Shown in pieces: positions 9,354 through 17,092 of a stretch of DNA of 64,000 bases. Source of the stretch: Chryseobacterium formosum (GTDB lineage Bacteria; Bacteroidota; Bacteroidia; Flavobacteriales; Weeksellaceae). Below the pieces are notes generated by a model, which saw only the letters and a program-made list of their open reading frames with translations, was not told where the DNA came from and did not search any database. The stretch lies in the NCBI RefSeq assembly GCF_026460885.1, contig NZ_JAOVZW010000004.1:186001-250000 (forward strand). Reading direction: 5' to 3'. The translations under genes were made by a program, and so were the position numbers. The number at the start of each line of letters is the position of its first letter. The stretch's first letter is position 1.

Positions 9354-9440
9354 GATGAAGTATAAACTTGGTTCTACTCTACAATTTTCTTATTTATGTG
9401 CTATTTTAACCTTTAGATTAATTATTTAAATAGTATTTGT

Positions 9441-9448
9441 TAATTTTG
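9441..9448 (+). promoter_or_regulatory. -7 box of the araC-family gene
   Basis: TAATTTTG matches TAnnTTTG; the ATG follows at 9471. It is back to back with the minus-strand -7 box at 9346, so the two genes share one divergent control region. Confidence 0.5.
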
Positions 9449-9470
9449 TGTATAAATTAATGGTAGTGAT

Positions 9471-10343
9471 ATGAAACATTCTCATCCCGCCTTTGAAGCC
9501 ATAAAACCTAATATAGGAAGCAGTTTCACAAGTTTAAAATTTTTAAAAAATGAAAATATCAAGTCTCATGTTTGGCATTATCATCCTGAAATTGAGTTGA
9601 TTTTCGTTTGTGGTGGTTCCGGTAAAAGACAAATCGGGAGTAATATTTCTTATTTTTCAGATGGAGACTTGGTTTTAATGGGAACCAATCTGCCGCATTG
9701 CGGAATGACCAATGAAAATACCAATAATGATTATGAAATGGTTATCCAATTTAAACCCGATTTTTTAGGCGAAGAAATCTGGGCTTTACCAGAGATGCAG
9801 AAAATTACCGCTTTACTCGAAAAAGCAAAAGCCGGAATTGTATTTTCAGAAATGATAAAAAAAGAAATTGGTTTAAAAATTCTTGAAATGCATGAATCTT
9901 CTGCATTAGATAAATTAATGAAATTCCTCAAAATTTTGGAAGAACTTGCTTCAACAAATGAATACCGAATTTTAAACGCAGGGAAATATTATTTACAAAC
10001 GCAAGTTGAGGATAACGAGCGAATTAATCATATTTTTAATTATGTAAAAGACCATTTTAAAGAACAGATTACTTTGGAGCAGATTTCTGATTTGGCGAGT
10101 ATGAAAGTTCCATCATTCTGTCGTTATTTTAAGAAAATTACCAATAAAACATTTACACAATTCGTCAACGAATATAGAATAACGCATTCCTTAAAATTGC
10201 TTGCGGAACAACCTTTAAGCATTACGGATGTCTGTTTTGAATCAGGTTTTAATAACTTCAGCTATTTCAATAAAACTTTTAAAGAATTTACTGGGAAAAG
10301 CCCATCTCAATATAGAAAAGAATTTAATTATTTGATTGAATAA
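9471..10343 (+). CDS. AraC-family regulator with cupin sensor
   Basis: A 290-residue activator-type regulator. Residues about 25-110 form a cupin-like sensor (HYHPEIELIFVCGGSGKRQIG, then GDLVLMGTNLPHCG). Residues about 185-288 are the double helix-turn-helix of AraC/XylS (ITLEQISDLASMKVPSFCRYF and SITDVCFESGFNNFSYFNKTFKEFTGKSPSQYR). Such HTH_18 proteins with cupin sensors often control sugar or stress genes. The only gene beside it is the divergent exported protein, which is a possible target but not a proven one. Confidence 0.9.
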   Translation: MKHSHPAFEAIKPNIGSSFTSLKFLKNENIKSHVWHYHPEIELIFVCGGSGKRQIGSNISYFSDGDLVLMGTNLPHCGMTNENTNNDYEMVIQFKPDFLGEEIWALPEMQKITALLEKAKAGIVFSEMIKKEIGLKILEMHESSALDKLMKFLKILEELASTNEYRILNAGKYYLQTQVEDNERINHIFNYVKDHFKEQITLEQISDLASMKVPSFCRYFKKITNKTFTQFVNEYRITHSLKLLAEQPLSITDVCFESGFNNFSYFNKTFKEFTGKSPSQYRKEFNYLIE

Positions 10344-10400
10344 AGCACGAATTTTTAAAGCATTAAAAAAGTTTTAATTTTCAAGTTCAATTTTACAAAG

Positions 10401-10530
10401 TTGTCATTTTGAGCATTGACTGAAGGTCAACAAACGTAGTTCTGAAGTGAAGTCGAAAAATCTCAAATATATCAATTCAAAAGATTCTTCATTTCATAAT
10501 GCTTTGCAAAATTCCATTCAGAATGACAAA
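10401..10530. repeat. MITE/REP-like repeat family A, copy 1
   Basis: A 130-bp element bounded by TTGTCATTTTGAG and CATTCAGAATGACAA, which are imperfect inverted repeats. An inner palindrome TTGACtgaagGTCAA lies near the left end. It shares most of its length with 21799-21926. It has no coding capacity and is probably a non-autonomous palindromic repeat scattered in the genome. It fills most of the 326-bp gap before the HAD gene. Confidence 0.75.
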
Positions 10531-10623
10531 AGAACTTTTAAATTCATTTCTGTCTTAACAAAATTTAAAATAAAACTAACTATTTATAACAGAATCCAAG
10601 TCAACGTTTAAGATTTTAACCTC

Positions 10624-10631
10624 TATATTTG
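10624..10631 (+). promoter_or_regulatory. -7 box before HAD phosphatase gene
   Basis: TATATTTG, a full match to TAnnTTTG, 38 bases upstream of the ATG at 10670. Confidence 0.5.
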
Positions 10632-10669
10632 TACAAGGTTTAACAAAAAGAAGAAGAAAAAAGAATTTT

Positions 10670-11476
10670 ATGAAGGATATTAAACTGATTGTAACCGATA
10701 TGGACGGAACTTTCCTGAACTCGAAATACGAAGTAAGTCCGGATTTTCCAAAGGTGTATGAAGAACTGAAAAAAAGGAATATTCTCTTTGTCCCTGCAAG
10801 TGGAAGACAGATGTCGGGAATTACAAAATATTTTGGAGAAATTGAAAATGAAATAGGTTTTATTGCTGAAAACGGAGGATATGTAGTCTATAAAAATGAG
10901 GAAGTTTTTGCAGATAAATTAAGCCAGAAATCAATTGCGGATATTATTCATGCGGTACGGGAAATTCCTGATGCAAGAGCGGTTTTAAGTGCAAAAGGAA
11001 GTTCATATTACGAAAGTGAAGATCAAAATTTTGTAGATTATTTTTCTAAATATTATATTGAAAATCAGAAAAGGGAAGACCTTACGCAGGAAGTCGATGA
11101 TTCGGTTTTTAAAATTGCGATTTATCATCCGATGAGCTCTGAAGAGTTTTTGTATCCTGCTTTGAAAAAGTTTGAAAATGAAAATTTGGTTGTTGTTGTG
11201 TCCGGAAAAAACTGGCTGGATGTTATGAATAAACACACCAACAAAGGAAACGCAATCGAAAAATTACAAAAATCTTTAAATATACTTCCCGAACAAACGA
11301 TGGCTTTCGGCGATTATCTGAACGATATTGAAATGCTTAAAAATGCACATTATTCTTATGCCATGAAAAATGCACATCCCTCGGTAAAAGAAGCTGCGAA
11401 GTTTGAAGCCTGTTCCAATGACAGCTTTGGTGTTTTGGAAACGATAAAAACGTATCTTAACGGTAACGGAAATTAA
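10670..11476 (+). CDS. HAD-superfamily phosphatase, Cof-type
   Basis: A 268-residue enzyme that should hydrolyse phosphorylated sugars or other small phosphate esters in the cytoplasm. Motif I is DMDGTF at residues 9-14 (the first Asp is the nucleophile). Motif II is a Ser in VPASGRQ near 44. Motif III/IV appears as the Lys of NKGNAIEKL and then FGDYLNDIEML near 212. The type-IIB cap lies between them. Length and order are those of the Cof/Hydrolase_3 family. The substrate cannot be predicted. A terminator follows, so it is a single-gene unit. Confidence 0.9.
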   Translation: MKDIKLIVTDMDGTFLNSKYEVSPDFPKVYEELKKRNILFVPASGRQMSGITKYFGEIENEIGFIAENGGYVVYKNEEVFADKLSQKSIADIIHAVREIPDARAVLSAKGSSYYESEDQNFVDYFSKYYIENQKREDLTQEVDDSVFKIAIYHPMSSEEFLYPALKKFENENLVVVVSGKNWLDVMNKHTNKGNAIEKLQKSLNILPEQTMAFGDYLNDIEMLKNAHYSYAMKNAHPSVKEAAKFEACSNDSFGVLETIKTYLNGNGN

Positions 11477-11495
11477 TTTTTAATCATAAACATAG

Positions 11496-11525
11496 AAACC
11501 GTATTAGAAATGATGCGGTTTTCTT
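11496..11525 (+). terminator. Terminator after HAD gene
   Basis: Stem AAACCGTATTA / TGATGCGGTTT with loop GAAA, followed by T-rich sequence. It is nearly the same hairpin as at 8243. Confidence 0.8.
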
Positions 11526-11526
11526 C

Positions 11527-11803
11527 TGTCATTGCGAACAGACTGAAGATCTGCGAACGTAGTTCTGAAGCAACGAAGGAATCTTAAAAACTAATTAATA
11601 TTTTTATAAAAGCACTTGAATATATTGTTGGTTTATCGCAAAGTCGCAAAGCTTTTTATCTTTCATGCTGTTTTTAAGGCGCAAGAAATCAAATATTTTC
11701 AACAATCTCGGTATCATGAATTTTATCGTAGATAAAATCTTAGCGCCTTATAAATAATTGCCATTTAAAATATCTTAGCGCCTTTGAGTTTGACCAAAAG
11801 CAA
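11527..11803. repeat. Composite intergenic repeat, copy 2
   Basis: The first part (about 11527-11590) runs GTCATTGCGAACAGACTGAAG to GAAGGAATCTTAAAAA and resembles both 8277-8315 and the left end of family A. The second part (about 11632-11803) matches the longer unit at 8371-8513. Shared blocks include TATGCTG/CATGCTG-TTTTTAAGG, ATTTTATCG-AGATAAAATCTT, and a GCGCCTTTG end followed by GACCAAA-like sequence. This copy holds an extra internal piece around 11750-11775 in which the AATATCTTAGCGCC block is duplicated. No gene is present in this 380-bp gap. Confidence 0.65.
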
Positions 11804-11833
11804 CAAAAAAGCTTCCAGAATAATCTGAAAGCT
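11804..11833 (-). terminator. Terminator of the J-domain/KTSC gene
   Basis: On the minus strand the stem AGCTTTCAGA / TCTGGAAGCT with loop TTAT is followed by TTTTTT, 26 bases after the stop codon. Confidence 0.8.
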
Positions 11834-11858
11834 CAATATATCTTATAATCTGAAAAAA

Positions 11859-12305
11859 TTAATCAGCCATCACTTCACCAGACTTTCTATAGATAAAATT
11901 ACCATAGATATGTCTTCTTGCGAAGCGACTCGGAGAATCAGCATTCACCATTTTGATATATGTATTTCTCGGAACTCCGATGTATTCAAACATTTTACCG
12001 TTCAAATGCTGAACTTTCAAAATTGATTTCTCCAGATAAAAATCAGTAATAATTGATGTAGTAATCGTTTCTGTGTATTCTTCTTTGTATTTTTCCTGCG
12101 TTTCAGGGTTGATACTTACCAAAAAGTGATAGGCTTCAATCACAGATTTGCTTTTTTCCTCAGCTTCAAGTTTCCCTTTTTCATTATTCACAAATTTATC
12201 AGGATGTGTATCTTTCATCACATTTCTGTAAATTGTTTTTAAATCTTTCAAAGTAGCGGTATTGTCTACCTCAAGAAGTTTTCTGTAATCACCTATTTTT
12301 TTCAT
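11859..12305 (-). CDS. J-domain protein with C-terminal KTSC domain
   Basis: A 148-residue protein. Residues about 5-75 form a J domain (YRKLLEVDNTATLKDLKTIYRNVMKDTHPDKF) with the HPD tripeptide that stimulates DnaK ATPase activity. Residues about 88-142 match the KTSC domain (KVQHLNGKMFEYIGVPRNTY, then a basic FARRHIYGNFIYRK end), a small module of uncertain function often found alone in phage and bacterial proteins. There is no Gly/Phe region or zinc centre, so this is not DnaJ itself but a specialised co-chaperone. It is a single gene with its own terminator. Confidence 0.82.
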   Translation of the reverse strand: MKKIGDYRKLLEVDNTATLKDLKTIYRNVMKDTHPDKFVNNEKGKLEAEEKSKSVIEAYHFLVSINPETQEKYKEEYTETITTSIITDFYLEKSILKVQHLNGKMFEYIGVPRNTYIKMVNADSPSRFARRHIYGNFIYRKSGEVMAD

Positions 12306-12439
12306 AATGAATAATCCTTATTTCGGGGTGCAAAATTAGGGTTTTTAATTTGAAAAATCGTAAGTTTTTGATTATTAATTTATTTGAGTGGAAAAAGATA
12401 TAATTAAATTAAGTTTCGAAGAGGATTAGTAATAGTAAG

Positions 12440-13099
12440 TTAATCTTTGAATAATTTTTCGTTGACAATTTTAATAATTTTTCCGGTACCAATTAATTGT
12501 AAACTTTCATATAATTTAAAAACCATTCCTACCTTTAATTTTTCATTAAAATACTCTTGAGATAGGATGTCGATTTCTGCATTCACCATATCTCCGGGAA
12601 AAGCAAAATCTGTCCCAATATAAATTTGACGAGCAGAAGTTTGGTAATCATCAAAGTTGAAAACCAATTGACATCGGTAATCACTTTTTACATAATGATT
12701 TCTTCCCCCCTCATTTTCTTTTTTAAAATGAATTTGAGCTATAAAATCACATTTTGAATTTTCAGTTTCTAATTTATTCTCATGAAAATATTTGTATGCA
12801 TAACCTTCCAAATCTCCACCATCAGAAATTAAATTATCTTCTTCATCATAAATTTTAAAAGGTTCTTGTAAATCTCCAATACTTGCCGAACCATCCAAAC
12901 CAAGCAAAATTGTATAAAAAGTATCATCTAAAAGATAAGAAATGATCTTTTTAAATTTTTCATTTTTAATCTCATTGAGATTTAATTCTTCAATTTTAGT
13001 TGAAACAAGACTTATATATTCTGATTGAGTATCAAAACTGGAATTGAGAATATTTTGTTTTTCTATGTAGAAATTTTTTACAAATTCTTCGATGGTCAT
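12440..13099 (-). CDS. Unknown protein with EF-Tu domain III-like C-terminus
   Basis: A 219-residue protein. The N-terminal 110 residues are helical and acidic with no family I recognise (FYTILLGLDGSASIGD, about 61-76). Residues about 118-212 resemble EF-Tu domain III: FIAQIHFKKENEGGR, then a gap to GTDFAFPGDMVNAEIDI, then a closing LIGTGKIIKI strand. There is no GTP-binding domain. Domain III of EF-Tu contacts aminoacyl-tRNA and EF-Ts, so this may be a binding mimic or a toxin/antitoxin-type part. It lies 19 bp downstream of the broken DUF4393 gene on the same strand, likely one operon. Domain likeness is seen; the role is unknown. Confidence 0.6.
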   Translation of the reverse strand: MTIEEFVKNFYIEKQNILNSSFDTQSEYISLVSTKIEELNLNEIKNEKFKKIISYLLDDTFYTILLGLDGSASIGDLQEPFKIYDEEDNLISDGGDLEGYAYKYFHENKLETENSKCDFIAQIHFKKENEGGRNHYVKSDYRCQLVFNFDDYQTSARQIYIGTDFAFPGDMVNAEIDILSQEYFNEKLKVGMVFKLYESLQLIGTGKIIKIVNEKLFKD

Positions 13100-13118
13100 A
13101 TCATTTACTTATAACATT

Positions 13119-13891
13119 TTAAATACTGCATGAGATTATAAATGCCTTTCTATAATCGGTTACATCATAAAATGATTTAACTTTCTCTAATTTATCAAAA
13201 TCATCCAAAGCAAAGGATAGTTCGTTTTTAATATTTTCAAAACTATACTTTTTAAATAAGGTTTCATATGCTTCAAAATCACCTTTAAACCTTTTTTCTT
13301 CTTGACTAATTATACCTAAACAAGTTAAATTATCTAAATAGATTGAAACATTATTGGGAAATAATAACTAGTAGCCTTATTTAATGTAGTTACATATCCT
13401 TCTGTACCTCTTCTATAAAGCCTATAGCTTATATTAGTAATATATGATTTATTTTTTAAATATTTAATAATTTTGGCCTCATCTGAGGAAATTCTTTCTA
13501 GAATATTTATAAAACTTGGGTGTGCTTGAGATACTGTTTTTATAGAACTAGCTTTTGTTAATAAATTAGAAAACATTTCAGCTATATCATCATTTGTGGT
13601 ATATACTAAACGGTCAATTATAGGAACTCCCAATTGTGGATTGACTTCTATAATATCTTCTTCAGAAATACTATATAACTTATTTTTATAATCATTTAAT
13701 CTTTTATCAAAATTAATTTTCCATTTTTCACTTTGAAATTTTAAAGGAAGAAATATTGATGTTGAAAATTCTATGACCGTTCCTAATGCTACTCCAACTT
13801 TTTTCACTGAAGGCTGTGCTAAGTCACCATAAATTGCCATTAACAATTGTTGTGAATCTTTTAAAATTCCTAAAGTATTTTTTTCATCCAT
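13119..13891 (-). pseudogene. DUF4393 gene broken by a one-base frameshift
   Basis: The first frame runs from the ATG at 13889-13891 for 185 codons to a TAG at 13334-13336. DUF4393 hallmarks are present (NPQLGVPIIDRLVYTTNDDIAEMFSNLL, then HPSFINILERISSDEAKIIKYL). The last residues of this frame (PIMFQSI) make no sense. The next frame over gives NNVSIYLDNLTCLGIISQEE and stays open to a TAA at 13119-13121. Joined near 13355-13360 (one base missing in a TTTCCC stretch) the product would be about 257 residues, normal for the family. It is either a true frameshift or a sequencing error in a short homopolymer. DUF4393 function is unknown; these proteins are common in defence and accessory islands. 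Confidence 0.78.
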
Positions 13892-13931
13892 AATTTTATT
13901 TTAACTAAATATATTGATATTATAATTATTT

Positions 13932-13962
13932 ACCAAAAAAAAAGGAGCCTCAAAAGGCTCCT
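13932..13962 (-). terminator. Terminator left behind by the decayed metE
   Basis: An 8-bp perfect stem AGGAGCCT / AGGCTCCT (13943-13950, 13955-13962) followed on the minus strand by a run of T. It sits 23 bp after the metE stop codon, so it is the original metE terminator. Confidence 0.85.
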
Positions 13963-13984
13963 GAAAAAACAAATATCATAATTA

Positions 13985-14379
13985 TTAAAGCATCTCCAAA
14001 GCAAATTCCTTACTCATTTCCCTCGAAGCCTCCACCATCGCAATCAACGCCTTTTCCGTTTCATCCCAATGACGGGTTTTCAAGCCACAATCGGGGTTTA
14101 CCAAAGTTGCTGTGCAGGAATTACGGCTTGAGCTTTTTTCAGCAATTCTACCATTTCCTCTTTCGTCGGAACTCTTGGTGAGTGAATATCATAAACTCCC
14201 GGTCCAATCTCATTCGGATATTTGAAATCTGCAAAAGCATTCAACAGTTCCATCTGACTTCTGGAGCATTCAATCGTAATCAGATCTGCATCTATATAGG
14301 AGATATTTTGGATGATTCTGATTCCTGCTTTCTCCAGATCATTTACTTCATCACGAATCGCCCAATCTGTTAAAAGACT
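13985..14379 (-). pseudogene. metE: metE remnant (cobalamin-independent methionine synthase)
   Basis: Only the C-terminal part of a normally 750-780-residue enzyme remains. Reading leftward from about 14379: [20 protein letters not shown], then [36 protein letters not shown], then [14 protein letters not shown] and an end at a TAA (13985-13987). Three lesions are visible. The whole N-terminal two thirds is missing. An internal deletion joins IIQ directly to the NISYIDAD segment, removing the IDEPA and HTHMCY regions that carry substrate- and zinc-binding residues. One G is lost at about 14101 (TTTGGTAAACCCC instead of TTTGGGTAAACCCC), creating TGG-TAA. It cannot be functional. Confidence 0.9.
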
Positions 14380-14661
14380 AGAGCAGGAAGGTTATATTAA
14401 ACATTATACAGCCATTTTAGAAGCTGAAAAACTGAATGGTGGTTTACTATTTTTTGTCAAATCAAACTGAAAATTGATGAAGTGGGAGAATGTTATAATA
14501 TTTCTGGTGATTTTGATTTCTTACTGAAAGTTCAGGTAAGAGGTATGAAACATTATCAAGATTTTGTGTTTAATAAATTAGGAAGCGTAGATTCTATCGG
14601 AAGTACACATAGCACTTTTGTAATGGCGGAAGTGAAGAATATTCATGGAGTGAGTATTTAG
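14374..14661 (+). pseudogene. lrp/asnC-family regulator remnant
   Basis: Plus-strand frames contain the end of an Lrp/AsnC helix-turn-helix and its RAM sensor domain: [20 protein letters not shown], then in another frame KIDEVGECYNISGDFDFLLKV, HYQDFVFNKLG and IGSTHSTFVMAEVKN, ending at TAG 14659-14661. The N-terminal DNA-binding part is missing, and an internal deletion/frameshift falls near 14460 (a TGA follows FFVKSN). The break point coincides with the 5' break of metE on the other strand, so one deletion probably removed the shared promoter and both N-termini. Confidence 0.85.
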
Positions 14662-14662
14662 T

Positions 14663-15145
14663 TTATTTCTGATAAACTTTAATAGGTTTAGGGCTTTCAG
14701 TATAAAAGCTTAAGACTTTATTTGCTTCGTTTTCATCCAGAATTTTTAATTCAGAATTTAGTATGGCTTCATTGGAAGGCATCATAGATATTGAAAGTAA
14801 AAGTTTAAAAACTTCTTGTTTTTTCGTTAAATCTAAATTGTTAGTTTGACTTTTTAAGTAGTTTTCATACGCACTCGACATATCAAGCCATATTGCAATT
14901 TCATTATCAGGATTTTGATCCCTTTTAAAATTATCAATTGTTTCTTCTAAGGTTACAGGATAAACTTCTTGAAATGTTTTTTGAATGATTTTAATTTTAT
15001 CAAGTTGATCTGATGTTAAAGTATCATGAATAATTTTATTTCTTTGTATTTGGTCGGATTCTATTGTAATAATTTCACTGTTTTCTTTTTTTCGTTGACA
15101 AGAAAATATAAAAACAGCTGACAGAATGATATAAAGGTTTTTCAT
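14663..15145 (-). CDS. Putative lipoprotein of unknown function
   Basis: A 160-residue protein. The N-terminus MKNLYIILSAVFIFSC has a lipobox-like end with Cys-16 as the predicted lipidation site, followed by a charged segment (QRKKENSE). The mature part is helical and acidic, with no enzyme motif seen. It ends one base before the lrp remnant on the other strand, so its position fits with the rearranged junction. The topology is likely; the function is unknown. Confidence 0.65.
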   Translation of the reverse strand: MKNLYIILSAVFIFSCQRKKENSEIITIESDQIQRNKIIHDTLTSDQLDKIKIIQKTFQEVYPVTLEETIDNFKRDQNPDNEIAIWLDMSSAYENYLKSQTNNLDLTKKQEVFKLLLSISMMPSNEAILNSELKILDENEANKVLSFYTESPKPIKVYQK

Positions 15146-15209
15146 GATTGAATTTTGACAAAAATAAGATTTCTTTAATACATAGGAAATTACTAATGCT
15201 TTAAATCAA

Positions 15210-15599
15210 TTAATCAATATTCACATAATTACTCACTTCAATCAAATTAAAATCTGGATCTCTGAAATAAACGGATTTTATTTTTCCTAAAGCTCCGGTT
15301 CTGTCAACAATTCCTTCAATAATTTCAATATTTTTCTGTTTTAATTCTTCCAAAACTTGGTGAATGTCTGTTTTAGCAATAAAACATAAATCTGCAGAAC
15401 CTGAAGTTGGATATTCAGCTTTGGGCTCAAACTCTTTTCCTTTTTGATGAAGGTTGATTTTTTGATTTCCGAAAATCAAGGCTTTTCTGTTATCTCCAAA
15501 AGTTACGACTTCAAAACCAAGAATATCAGCATAAAATTCTACAGTCTTTTCAATATCTGCAACAGTTAAAACAATATGATCTATATTTTTAATTTTCAT
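15210..15599 (-). CDS. VOC-family (glyoxalase/dioxygenase fold) protein
   Basis: A 129-residue single VOC module pair. The first beta-alpha-beta-beta-beta unit starts IKNIDHIVLTVADIEKTVEFYADILGFEVV. The second ends SVYFRDPDFNLIEVSNY. The metal ligands expected in VOC enzymes are available as His-8, a middle His in INLHQKG and the Glu of LIEV. This group is often annotated as virulence-associated or glyoxalase-like, but the substrate is unknown. It lies 9 bp after the 15609 gene. Confidence 0.88.
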   Translation of the reverse strand: MKIKNIDHIVLTVADIEKTVEFYADILGFEVVTFGDNRKALIFGNQKINLHQKGKEFEPKAEYPTSGSADLCFIAKTDIHQVLEELKQKNIEIIEGIVDRTGALGKIKSVYFRDPDFNLIEVSNYVNID

Positions 15600-15608
15600 G
15601 AAATCTAC

Positions 15609-16469
15609 TTAATTTGTAAAATTAATTTTGCTTATTGCTTCTTCAATATTGCTGAGGGGACTAATTATAGATTGTTTCCAAGATTCATTATCAAAACCAT
15701 TTTTTACCATCCATTCTTTCATAAACTCTAGCTTTTCTATTTGTTGAGTGTTACTCCTATTGATGAAAAAACTATTATAAGAAATTTCTGATCTTATCTC
15801 AAAATCATCTAATAAAACAAATATATCAAGTAAGAAATTTCCAGACTGATGAGTTATTTTCTCTTGTGAACTAGGAGGAAATGTATTGTCAAAACCATGC
15901 GGAATAGCATTAATAATTACTAATTGTTGATATTCTGTCCAATTAAGAAAATCTATTTTTAATTCATTCCAATCATTATCATTGAAGTAATTTAGTATAC
16001 TTTGGATTGCTTCATTTCCACCACCCATACTCCATAAATCACCATCTACATATTCGTTTTTTAATAAATAATCGTAAACAGAAAGAATGTTTAAATTACT
16101 GCTTTTTGTTTTAGAATTGATTTTGTAGTTTTTTCTCCATTTTTTTATATTAGGGTGTAAAAAGTATGGAACATGAAAGTAAAGTTTAGCTATTAAACTT
16201 CTTTTTTCATCATCATATTTTATATCAAATTTGCCATCAATGCCATAAGCAATACAATCTGTGAGAATTGCTTGTTCTTTTTCGTTCCAGCTTTCAATGA
16301 TTTTACCTAAGCTTTTTATTTCAGATTGCGAAAGAATAATTATAAGATTATGAAGTTCCTGAAACCCATTTCTTTCCCAGAATTCTATATTTTGTTCCTT
16401 ATTTAAGACAATAAACTCCTGAATCTTTTCAATTCTTGATTGCTTATTAAGAAAGTTTAAAATATTCAT
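15609..16469 (-). CDS. Unknown cytoplasmic protein
   Basis: A 286-residue acidic protein without signal peptide or membrane segment. It is rich in Trp and in Asn/Ile. Noticeable segments are the repeat-like NDNDWNELKIDFLNWTEYQQLVIINAIPHG and the earlier SLGKIIESWNEKEQAILTDCIAYGIDG. These two share the pattern W-(N)-E-x-[EQ]-Q-x-[AV]-I-x-[DN]-x-I-x-[YH]-G and so suggest an internal duplication. Such Trp/Asp-rich soluble proteins are often immunity-type proteins, but no family is recognised. It is followed by the VOC gene at close spacing. Confidence 0.55.
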   Translation of the reverse strand: MNILNFLNKQSRIEKIQEFIVLNKEQNIEFWERNGFQELHNLIIILSQSEIKSLGKIIESWNEKEQAILTDCIAYGIDGKFDIKYDDEKRSLIAKLYFHVPYFLHPNIKKWRKNYKINSKTKSSNLNILSVYDYLLKNEYVDGDLWSMGGGNEAIQSILNYFNDNDWNELKIDFLNWTEYQQLVIINAIPHGFDNTFPPSSQEKITHQSGNFLLDIFVLLDDFEIRSEISYNSFFINRSNTQQIEKLEFMKEWMVKNGFDNESWKQSIISPLSNIEEAISKINFTN

Positions 16470-16488
16470 TGTTTTAGGTCAATTTTTT

Positions 16489-17061
16489 TTATTCAGTATC
16501 AATATAAGTCAATTTGGCCCCCTTAATAAACTCCTCCAAAGAAATATCTTTCGTTGATTTATCATTCATCAATTCAAAAAGATAAATCGATGTTGAATTT
16601 AGTCTGATGTCTTTCAAAGAAATTTTAAATCTTTTGGTTTTGAGATTTGAATTTAAAAAAGTGAGTTCTGTAGTATTACTCAACTTAATATTATTCACAT
16701 CAAAAGAAGCTTTCGGGTCTTTTTGTAATTTTAAAAATCTTTTCTGTGTTTTATCGGTTGTTTCATCCAAAAATTTCTGCATTTGAAAATCGGTTAAAAG
16801 CTGTGGATAAATTAAGCCTTCTTTCAGAATAATTGAAGTGATTTTATCAGATTTATCATAGTAAACTGTTTTGTCGTCAAACTGTATCAAATTATCTTTA
16901 ACCGTTATTTTTCCTGCAAATTTTTTATAGCTTTTCTTTTTATAATCATTTTTAAAATGCTCTACAATGGCAACATCTCTTGTGCTTAATTTTTCAATTT
17001 TCTGAGCGAAAAAATTAGAAGAAAGCAATAACGAAAGCCCAATTGAGAATAAAAATTTCAT
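16489..17061 (-). CDS. Exported protein of unknown function
   Basis: A 190-residue protein with a standard signal peptide (MKFLFSIGLSLLLSSNFFAQ). The mature part is Lys-rich, with a short helical start and a later beta region (FKISLKDIRLNSTSIYLFELM). No known domain is recognised. It is 31 bp after the Nudix gene and on the same strand, so it may be the last gene of the 18967-16489 group. Confidence 0.6.
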   Translation of the reverse strand: MKFLFSIGLSLLLSSNFFAQKIEKLSTRDVAIVEHFKNDYKKKSYKKFAGKITVKDNLIQFDDKTVYYDKSDKITSIILKEGLIYPQLLTDFQMQKFLDETTDKTQKRFLKLQKDPKASFDVNNIKLSNTTELTFLNSNLKTKRFKISLKDIRLNSTSIYLFELMNDKSTKDISLEEFIKGAKLTYIDTE

Positions 17062-17092
17062 AATATTTTAATTTAGGTGTGGATGTAGAATT

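Noticed and set aside
14182..14373. A 63-codon plus-strand frame inside the metE remnant
   Set aside because: It is antisense to clear MetE sequence, so it is a shadow of the pseudogene.
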